Below, piece after piece: positions 1 to 3,914 of a stretch of 5,161 nucleotides of DNA. Below the pieces are notes generated by a model. The model had not been told where the DNA came from. It saw only the letters and a list, made by a program, of their open reading frames with translations, and did not search any database. Made by a program: the position numbers and the translations under genes. The DNA comes from an uncultured cyanobacterium (GTDB lineage: Bacteria; Cyanobacteriota; Cyanobacteriia; Pseudanabaenales; Pseudanabaenaceae), in the NCBI GenBank assembly GCA_903819605.1, contig CAIJEA010000554.1:1-5161 (forward strand), given 5' to 3'. Position 1 is the stretch's first letter; each line of letters starts with the position of its first letter.

Positions 1-108
1 CATGATACGTTTAGAAACCGCAAAGAGAATTATGTGGACATTGTGATGGAAACTTCTTGTGGATTACACAATTTCAGGGTTACCATGAGACATGGGAAGG
101 TTGCTTAA
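1..108 (+). CDS. Transposase, C-terminal end (partial, 5' end outside window)
   Basis: The window opens inside a reading frame that gives 35 residues before TAA at 106-108, beginning HDTFRNRKENYVDIV and ending in the segment CGLHNFRVTMRH. The pattern of an arginine-rich FRNR stretch, then a glutamate about ten residues later, then CGLHNFR, is typical of the last part of IS5/IS4-type DDE transposases. In these the C-terminal helix carries the final acidic catalytic residue and ends in GLHNFR followed by a basic tail. The enzyme would cut and join the ends of its own element. The start and the other catalytic residues lie to the left of the window, so intactness cannot be judged. The family is recognised from memory of the motif; the exact IS name is not assigned. 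Confidence 0.72.
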   Translation, partial: HDTFRNRKENYVDIVMETSCGLHNFRVTMRHGKVA

Positions 109-172
109 CTTGACCATCTCAATGGGGAAATAGGCTTAGCGATTATCTCCTCCTTATTTCCGATGAAGTCTG
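1..172 (+). mobile_element. Right end of an IS5/IS4-like insertion sequence
   Basis: The transposase stop at 108 is followed by about 65 non-coding bases. After these, CadD-like coding sequence begins on the opposite strand. CadD similarity read from the right stops at about residue 53 of that frame (near 175), so the element's right end lies around 168-176. Read inward on the minus strand from there, the sequence starts CAGACTTCATCGG, a plausible terminal inverted repeat, but the matching left end is outside the window. The boundary is therefore approximate and no target duplication can be checked. Confidence 0.5.
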
Positions 173-333
173 TTGATTAAGATTGTTAATCCGAGAAATT
201 CACCTACTACAACATGACGAGGACGAAATGTGCGACTAATTTTTCCGAAAAAGGAAGTGAGATAGATATTGTCATCAAAGGTGATGGCTAAGGCTACTGC
301 TGCGCCTGTGGCGATCGCGCTTTCTAAACTCAT
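154..333 (-). pseudogene. CadD-family transporter, N-terminal fragment cut by IS
   Basis: On the minus strand an ATG at 333-331 opens a 59-codon frame ending at TAA 156-154. Residues 1-53 look like the first two membrane segments of a CadD-family cadmium-resistance transporter. They include a glycine/alanine-rich first helix, an acidic DD pair (D20-D21), an FF pair, an RH pair and a V-G-x-x-LG motif, and these line up with AFTATNLDD, LLLFF, KRHIVIGQYLG in the intact gene at 658. The last residues (NRLHRK) come from the adjoining IS, so the protein stops after roughly a quarter of the normal length. A purine-rich AGAGAGAAG lies a few bases upstream of the ATG, so the fragment may still be translated. 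It diverges clearly from the neighbouring intact copy, so it is a separate paralogue and not a recent duplicate. The rest of the gene may lie left of the IS. Confidence 0.72.
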
Positions 334-366
334 TTTTTACTTCTCTCTACAACATCATTTATTTCG

Positions 367-434
367 CTGAATTTATCGTATAGGTTTTATTTAATAGAAA
401 CAAATTTTGTTTCTCCTTGAAACGATAAATTCAG
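367..434. repeat. Nested inverted repeat between divergent CadD genes
   Basis: The outer arms are CTGAATTTATCGT (367-379) and its exact reverse complement ACGATAAATTCAG (422-434), 13 of 13 paired. Inside them a second perfect pair, AGAAACAAA (396-404) and TTTGTTTCT (406-414), is separated by a single T. The structure is AT-rich and has no T-run immediately after it, so it does not look like an ordinary terminator. It could be a pair of operator half-sites for a metal-responsive regulator, a leader RNA structure for the minus-strand gene, or a small mobile-repeat remnant. The sequence does not decide between these. Confidence 0.6.
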
Positions 435-443
435 ATTATGGAT

Positions 444-480
444 AAAAGAGATTGTGTCACTATGGGGCGCACTCTCTTTT
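444..480. other. Terminator-like hairpin upstream of CadD gene
   Basis: AAAAGAGA (444-451) pairs with TCTCTTTT (473-480). After one mismatch, TGTG (453-456) pairs with CGCA (468-471), including one G-T pair, leaving an 11-base loop. The arms end in T/A runs on both sides, so it could work as a terminator in either direction. Its place between divergent starts makes a leader or attenuator role as likely as termination. Confidence 0.35.
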
Positions 481-500
481 TCTGTAAGGCTTGATCTTGC

Positions 501-527
501 TTGCAATTAATCACTTTAAATTATGAT
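501..527 (+). promoter_or_regulatory. Weak sigma70-like promoter candidate for CadD gene
   Basis: TATGAT (522-527) matches five of six bases of the -10 consensus. TTGCAA (501-506) matches four of six bases of the -35 box, but the 15-base spacer is short. Transcription would begin near 534, about 125 bases before the chosen ATG at 658. This is the best candidate I can see, but it is weak evidence in AT-rich DNA. Confidence 0.25.
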
Positions 528-657
528 TTCAACAAGAAAGAATATTTGATTTTATTAATAGCGATCCCTAACATTGGGAATATTCTCAATTGAATTCCAA
601 TTCAAGTTTTACGCAAGATTCTATCCTTTTAACGCGAGAATCCCGTTAATTAAAAAA

Positions 658-1395
658 ATGAACTCACTATTAACCTCAATTCCCACGGCACTAACCGCTT
701 TTACTGCAACTAATCTCGATGATGTACTGATTCTGTTGTTGTTTTTCTCACAGGTAAGTACAACATTTGCTAAACGACATATTGTAATTGGTCAGTATTT
801 GGGATTTGGAGCGTTGGTGGTGGCTAGTTTGTCGGGATACTTTGGTGGACTCTTGATGCCTCGTGACTGGATCGGTATGTTGGGGATTTTACCGATCGCA
901 ATTGGTTTAAACCGCCTATTCATTCCTGAAACTGAGGAGGATGAAGTAGTAGAAAATCAGCTTAAAAAGTCAAGTTCTTGGTTTTCTAACTTACTTTCAC
1001 CGCAGGTTTACAGCGTAGCGGCAGTTACCTTTGCTAACGGTGGAGACAATGTTGGCATTTATGTTCCTCTCTTTGCTGCATGCACATGGGAAAGTTTGTT
1101 AGTGATTCTTGGGGTCTTCTTTTTGATGGTTGGTGTTTGGTGTTATACCGCCTATCGCTTAATCCAAGTACCTGCGATCGCTGATTCTCTGAGTCGCTAT
1201 GGAAATTACCTCGTCCCTTTTGTACTGATTGGCTTAGGAATTCTGATCATGATCGACAGTCACACCCTTGAAAACCGTGGCTTAGTGGTTCTTACTCTGC
1301 TAATTGGCGGAAGCGTGATCTTAAATCTCGGACGCAATCTTACCGAGATTAACCAACTCAATGCTCTCAATGCCAAAGAACCTCAACTGGACTAA
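658..1395 (+). CDS. CadD-family cadmium-resistance transporter (intact)
   Basis: This 245-residue integral inner-membrane protein belongs to the CadD family (Cad domain, LysE superfamily). Members of the family have been linked to cadmium efflux or resistance; the real substrate in cyanobacteria is not shown by sequence. The N-terminal half has TATNLDD (residues 16-22), the KRHIVIGQYLG stretch (39-49) and WIGMLGILPIAIG (71-83). The C-terminal half has FANGGDN (126-132), the counterpart of the NLDD motif, then VPAIADSLSRY and VPFVLIGLGI (187-196). About six membrane segments are expected, plus an extra hydrophobic stretch at 210-223 that the copy at 3406 lacks. The frame also allows a TTG start at 574. 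I chose ATG 658 because residues after it match the family start directly, whereas the upstream 28 residues look like untranslated DNA. No strong ribosome site precedes 658. The exported protein at 1478 follows 82 bases later without a terminator, suggesting one transcript. Confidence 0.85.
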   Translation: MNSLLTSIPTALTAFTATNLDDVLILLLFFSQVSTTFAKRHIVIGQYLGFGALVVASLSGYFGGLLMPRDWIGMLGILPIAIGLNRLFIPETEEDEVVENQLKKSSSWFSNLLSPQVYSVAAVTFANGGDNVGIYVPLFAACTWESLLVILGVFFLMVGVWCYTAYRLIQVPAIADSLSRYGNYLVPFVLIGLGILIMIDSHTLENRGLVVLTLLIGGSVILNLGRNLTEINQLNALNAKEPQLD

Positions 1396-1424
1396 ATGAT
1401 GAACCGCACGAAGTACAAATCATC

Positions 1425-1481
1425 ATGACATTAGAACAAGTCTTTCAACCTTTCTTTCAACCTTCAGGATCAAAATTATGA
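1425..1481 (+). CDS. Possible 18-residue leader peptide overlapping the next start
   Basis: An ATG at 1425 opens MTLEQVFQPFFQPSGSKL and stops at TGA 1479-1481, which overlaps the ATG of the exported protein at 1478 in the ATGA arrangement common in translational coupling. It includes the 12-base tandem repeat, which encodes the repeated FQPF/FQPS pattern. No clear ribosome site precedes it. It may be a chance frame; I list it because the overlap is exact. Confidence 0.22.
   Translation: MTLEQVFQPFFQPSGSKL
1441..1464 (+). repeat. Perfect 12-base tandem duplication
   Basis: TCTTTCAACCTT occurs twice head to tail (1441-1452 and 1453-1464), immediately upstream of the AGGA ribosome site (1466-1469) of the gene at 1478. 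It is likely a slippage duplication. It moves upstream signals by 12 bases but leaves the ribosome site untouched. Confidence 0.8.
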
Positions 1482-2038
1482 AACTATTTCAAACCGTACT
1501 TTTTGCGCTAGTAATGCTAGTGAACTTAGCGATCGCCCAACCATCCTTTGCGAATAAACCACCTGTCACCAGCAATCCCGACTATATTTCTGTGACCGAG
1601 GAATTAGCCAAGGCAACTGATCCCACCGAAATTGCGAAGCTTAAATTTGAGAAATATATTATCGAAACTGGCGAATCCTTTGCGGAATGCCGTAATTTAA
1701 CGGGTAGTCCTTTAGTGGTCTATGGCAAGAAATCCAAATCGGATCAATCTACTTTCGATAACTCTCTCTATACATTGCCTAGCGATGCTACCACTAACGA
1801 AGACTGGAATTGTCAAGGCGTTTACTTAGCTAAAGGATTAGATAACGATGGTCTGCCTGTTGCCCTTAAGCTAGTCACAGGTGCAAAATTAGTGGCTACA
1901 GCTAATTCTGAAACTGGTTCAGTGGAGCTAAATATTCCTGTGACTAAGGTTTTGAAAACAGGTGAAGCTAACTGGTTAATACCTGCTACCCCTGAGGAAT
2001 TAGCAGTATTAACTTTGTCTCAAGCTCCCTTAGATTAA
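1478..2038 (+). CDS. Exported protein of unknown function
   Basis: This 186-residue protein is one I do not recognise. Residues 1-20 form a classic signal peptide: K2, then a hydrophobic run LFQTVLFALVMLVNLAIA. Possible signal peptidase I sites follow AIA (20) or SFA (25), so the mature protein of about 160 residues should act in the periplasm or outside the cell. It has only two cysteines, C71 and C112, which would suit a single disulphide bond. It is acidic, with a polar middle (KKSKSDQ, residues 84-90) and a C-terminal half rich in short beta-like stretches (VALKLVTGAKLVATA, VELNIPVTKV). There is no membrane segment after the signal. The start is well supported by AGGA eight bases before the ATG. 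It lies 82 bases behind the CadD-family gene on the same strand with no terminator between, so a joint transcript is likely. A role linked to metal handling at the cell surface is only a guess from position; no metal-binding His/Cys cluster is visible. Confidence 0.8.
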   Translation: MKLFQTVLFALVMLVNLAIAQPSFANKPPVTSNPDYISVTEELAKATDPTEIAKLKFEKYIIETGESFAECRNLTGSPLVVYGKKSKSDQSTFDNSLYTLPSDATTNEDWNCQGVYLAKGLDNDGLPVALKLVTGAKLVATANSETGSVELNIPVTKVLKTGEANWLIPATPEELAVLTLSQAPLD

Positions 2039-2111
2039 CGCGAGTAGATTAAGCGTTTGAGTACTATTCTTTGTGCAATTCAAATCTTATTACGAAAGGT
2101 AGCAAAATCTT

Positions 2112-2143
2112 TTTAAATCCACACTTTACAACCGTGATTTAAA
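2112..2143. repeat. Short AT-rich inverted repeat
   Basis: TTTAAATC (2112-2119) and GATTTAAA (2136-2143) are exact reverse complements with a 16-base loop. It sits directly before the terminator-like hairpin, downstream of the exported-protein gene. It could be an operator for the DUF202 promoter or simply AT-rich coincidence. Confidence 0.35.
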
Positions 2144-2149
2144 TCAATC

Positions 2150-2197
2150 AAATCTCCTATGCGTAAGGATTCTGATCCTTTTTCATAGGAGATTTTT
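2150..2197 (+). terminator. Two-tier terminator hairpin after the exported-protein gene
   Basis: AAATCTCCTATG (2150-2161) pairs perfectly with CATAGGAGATTT (2184-2195). Within it AAGGAT (2165-2170) pairs with ATCCTT (2175-2180) around a four-base TCTG loop, and a 3x3 internal loop lies between the two stems. The right arm runs into five Ts (2193-2197), fitting a Rho-independent terminator for the transcript carrying the genes at 658 and 1478. The left arm starts with AAA, so weak termination from the other side is also possible. The AGGAG in the right arm is not a usable ribosome site because it is buried in the stem and too far from any start. Confidence 0.7.
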
Positions 2198-2207
2198 ACT
2201 ATATAAT
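2180..2207 (+). promoter_or_regulatory. Sigma70-type promoter for DUF202 gene
   Basis: TATAAT at 2202-2207 matches the -10 consensus exactly. TTTTCA at 2180-2185 matches four of six bases of the -35 box, with a 16-base spacer. The -35 lies inside the right half of the terminator hairpin, so the two elements overlap. Transcription would begin near 2214, which argues against the TTG codon at 2208 as a translation start. Confidence 0.5.
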
Positions 2208-2261
2208 TTGGAGAACAAATACTTGCTAAACAAGAAATACCGCAGATCCAGCAATCCAATA

Positions 2262-2690
2262 ATGCAACTATTATTTAAACCTAAGAAAAATGCCGAAGAG
2301 ACAGCGCTATTAGGTAAGCAAAATCCTAATCGGGTGCGCGATCATTTAGCTAATGAAAGAACTTACCTATCATGGATGCGAATGGCGATCGCCTTATTAG
2401 GTGTCGGCGTAATTGTGGTGCGACTGCGGATCTTACGTCCACCCATGCTAGCTACACCGGGGAATGGCTGGAAATTAGGATTAGTATTTGCAATTTTTGG
2501 AATACTGACTGTGTGGTTGTCTACGCATCATTATTTTGCAGTACGCAATGACATTGATGCTGATACCTTTGATCCGCCCGATCGCTGGGTGGTTTTGTTT
2601 AGTTTAGCAATCACTTTGATCGGTGCAGGTGTAATTTATTATGTCTTTGCCGCACCTTTGGAACAGATGAATTTAATTATTCCTGATTAA
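2262..2690 (+). CDS. DUF202 (YidH-type) inner-membrane protein
   Basis: This is a small membrane protein of 142 residues from ATG 2262. After a basic N-terminus it carries the DUF202 signature: NPNRVRDHLANERTYLSWMR (residues 21-40) followed by an AIALLGVGVIVVR helix (42-54). Further membrane segments are at about 70-87 and 109-130, giving the usual three-helix layout and normal family length. The family is widespread, but its biochemical role is not established. The frame is open further upstream with TTG at 2208 and TTG at 2223. The TTG at 2208 overlaps the TATAAT promoter box, while 2223 has GGAG (2210-2213) nine bases before it and could add 13 residues. ATG 2262 has no clear ribosome site, so the start remains uncertain between 2223 and 2262. 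It is probably transcribed alone from its own promoter and not with the transporter gene. Confidence 0.82.
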   Translation: MQLLFKPKKNAEETALLGKQNPNRVRDHLANERTYLSWMRMAIALLGVGVIVVRLRILRPPMLATPGNGWKLGLVFAIFGILTVWLSTHHYFAVRNDIDADTFDPPDRWVVLFSLAITLIGAGVIYYVFAAPLEQMNLIIPD

Positions 2691-2742
2691 TGGAAAAGTA
2701 ATAATGCGCCATGCTATAGGAGCAGCATATTATTAGAGACGC

Positions 2743-2787
2743 GCAGTAAATTTGTAGAGTGGCTTTGCTACTCTACAAATTTACTGC
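2743..2787. repeat. Long perfect palindromic repeat (MITE/REP-like)
   Basis: GCAGTAAATTTGTAGAGT (2743-2760) and ACTCTACAAATTTACTGC (2770-2787) are exact 18-base reverse complements. The nine central bases can extend the stem by one G-T and two G-C pairs, leaving a TTT loop, so the transcript would form a nearly unbroken 21-pair hairpin. There is no T-tract after the right arm, so it is not a standard terminator. Its shape fits the dispersed palindromic elements seen in cyanobacterial genomes. It sits between the DUF202 stop and the PhnD-like remnant, where it may have displaced that gene's promoter. Confidence 0.75.
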
Positions 2788-2792
2788 TTGCT

Positions 2793-2987
2793 TTGGAGTC
2801 ACTTATTCTTAAAGCTATTTCCTATTTATCCCCAAATCTATTTTGGTTTTACCGTGAGATTGCGAAGTCAATTGTCAGGCGTTGTGATTATGCGGTAAAA
2901 ATTGTAGAAGCAAATTGTGATCCCCTTGATGATCTGCTCTTGCAGCATGGACAAGTGGATATTGCCTTTATCTGTAGTTACCCCTAT
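2793..2987 (+). pseudogene. PhnD-like ABC-transporter binding protein, N-terminal remnant
   Basis: The frame opens at TTG 2793 and gives ESLILKAISYLSPNLFWFYR, a spaced basic/hydrophobic helix, EANCDPLDDLLLQHGQVD and IAFICSYPYI. The opening SYLSPNLFWFY, the CDPL segment and the DIAFIC-x-x-PY motif are the hallmarks of the first 60 or so residues of the PhnD/phosphate-phosphonate periplasmic binding family (ABC transporter substrate-binding protein, normally about 250-300 residues). Homology stops at about 2987, where the sequence becomes antisense to a transposase. The frame then runs on to 3065 without family character. No ATG or ribosome site is visible and the palindrome at 2743-2787 abuts the start, so the gene is broken at one end and perhaps at both. 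No permease or ATPase partner is in the window. I infer a dead gene. Confidence 0.72.
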
Positions 2988-3336
2988 ATAGTCTCGTACT
3001 TTGGAAACTTGGATCGGTCTGACTTTGTGGTTCTACAATCGCTTTTATGTCTTCCAATAAATTAGGTGGTTTGACCTCCACTCTTTTCCGTCCACTGCGC
3101 CAATAACCATCTTCAATTGCACAACTATTTAATTCTTTTGTTCCCTTTCTCACAGTTCGGCGATTCCACCCTAGTTCTCGCTCTGCAAGTGTTTGTCCTC
3201 CTACACCCAGACTTTTTACCACTTCAGCCATAAACTGTCTTCGGTCAATTCCTTTCAGCTTTGTAGCGGTTTTGATATATAAAACTTTAAGATGCTCTGG
3301 CAATTGTAGGGTGTTGGCTGGCAACATGGCGGCCAT
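2968..3336 (-). pseudogene. ISAzo13-type transposase, N-terminal remnant
   Basis: From ATG 3336 (or 3327) the minus strand gives about 117 residues typical of the front of ISAzo13-family transposases: LPEHLKVLYIKTATKLKG, RRQFMAEVVKSLG, then GGQTLAERELGWNRRTVRKG as a helix-turn-helix, GRKRVE, PNLLEDIKAIVEPQSQTDPS and FQSTRLY. Full-length members are about 400 residues and carry the DDE catalytic domain afterwards. Here the match ends at TRLY (2986-2997), and the last five residues (RGNYR) are read from the antisense of the PhnD remnant. All catalytic acidic residues are missing, so the fragment cannot transpose. The junction cuts inside the transposase, not at an element end, which means the element was itself deleted after insertion. 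The outer end of the element, to the right of 3336, lies somewhere in 3337-3405 and was not located. Confidence 0.8.
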
Positions 3337-3405
3337 ATTAAAGCTTGAAAATTTTTATTGAAGAACTTGCAAGTAGAAATATTGAAATTACTGAAGAATC
3401 ATGAT

Positions 3406-3846
3406 TTAGCGGAAGAAAGGAAGTAGTTGATAGGTTTCGCTTTCGTAGAGAATGTAAACGCCTAGACCAATGAGAACAAAAGGCACGATCGCATCACTGT
3501 ATTGAGAGAGAAACTTAGCGATCGCAGGATGCCGACTAAATTGATAGGCAATATAACACCATACAGAAACAAGAACTAAAAATGTGGCGATCGTGATCCA
3601 GAGCGAAACTGCATTACTACCTGCAAACAAAGGAATAAAAATGCCGATATTATCGCCCCCATTTGCTAGAGTAACCACAGCAACATGATAGGTCTGCGGT
3701 GCGATCAGAGGTGGTTTGCCTTGCTCAGGAATGTCACAGGTTTGTACCATTACATTGTCGTGCTTCTTGAAGAAATCCTTAACTCCAATAGCAATCGGTA
3801 ATAGACCTAATAGCCCAATCCATTTCGTTGGCAGTACGATCTCTGA
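3406..3846 (-). pseudogene. CadD-family transporter, C-terminal fragment
   Basis: The frame closes at TAA 3408-3406 and is open leftward in the protein to an in-frame TAA near 3853-3855. From about 3846 it reads IVLPTKWIGLLGLLPIAIG, then a short charged loop, PQTYHVAVVTLANGGDN, IGIFIPLF, WCYIAYQ, HPAIAKFLSQYS and IVPFVLIGLGVYIL, ending LLPFFR. This matches residues 66-200 of the intact CadD-family protein at 658 throughout, including the LANGGDN motif. The first helices with the NLDD motif are absent, and no usual start codon precedes WIGLL. An internal ATG at 3750 could give 114 residues, but that product would lack half the fold. It is therefore a truncated copy, and its distance from the other two copies marks it as a distinct paralogue. 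The C-terminus looks natural for the family, which commonly ends soon after the IGLG helix. Confidence 0.8.
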
Positions 3847-3914
3847 TTATCTAATCTTGCCGTTGTCATACATCCCAGAGATGGAATTCTGAACTTTACG
3901 CCGACCTTCATTTC
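3847..3914. other. Unassigned spacer between helicase and CadD remnant
   Basis: This 68-base stretch replaces the missing front of the CadD fragment. On the minus strand one frame reads LRNEGRRKVQNSISGMYD and NGKIR before TAA, with no start and no family I recognise. It contains GAATTC but no hairpin with a T-run that would end helicase transcription. Confidence 0.4.

Larger units (their letters stand above)
334..657. other. Divergent intergenic region with hairpins, no gene
   Basis: This 324-base stretch separates the start of the minus-strand CadD fragment (333) from the start of the intact CadD gene (658). I see no protein-coding frame with family character. It holds a nested inverted repeat (367-434), a second hairpin (444-480) and a weak promoter candidate (501-527). 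Because both flanking starts face away from it, it should carry the control signals for both transporter copies. Confidence 0.6.

Noticed and set aside
126..161. Imperfect hairpin GGAAATAGG / CCTTATTTCC near the IS end
   Set aside because: The stem needs a bulge, there is no T-tract after it, and it straddles the IS subterminal region, so I do not call it a terminator.
380..420. Possible minus-strand promoter (TATACG-like box near 380) for the CadD fragment at 333
   Set aside because: The -35 match is poor and the DNA is AT-rich enough to produce such boxes by chance.
441..540. Metal riboswitch (yybP-ykoY type) upstream of the CadD gene
   Set aside because: The hairpin and GGGG loop drew attention, but I could not find the conserved paired motifs of that riboswitch class.
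574..657. Upstream extension of the CadD-family gene from TTG 574
   Set aside because: The 28 added residues are aromatic- and basic-rich with no family match, while the family's own start region begins right after ATG 658.
1396..1426. ATGATGA / TCATCAT inverted repeat after the CadD stop
   Set aside because: It is only seven pairs, AT-rich, with a 17-base loop and no T-run, so it is not a credible terminator and the two genes are left as a likely joint transcript.
2711..2728. ATGCT / AGCAT short inverted repeat
   Set aside because: Five pairs with a small loop occur often by chance, and nothing around it supports a function.
2988..3065. Tail of the plus-strand frame starting at 2793
   Set aside because: Beyond 2987 this frame reads the antisense of the ISAzo13 transposase, and the translated residues have no PhnD character.
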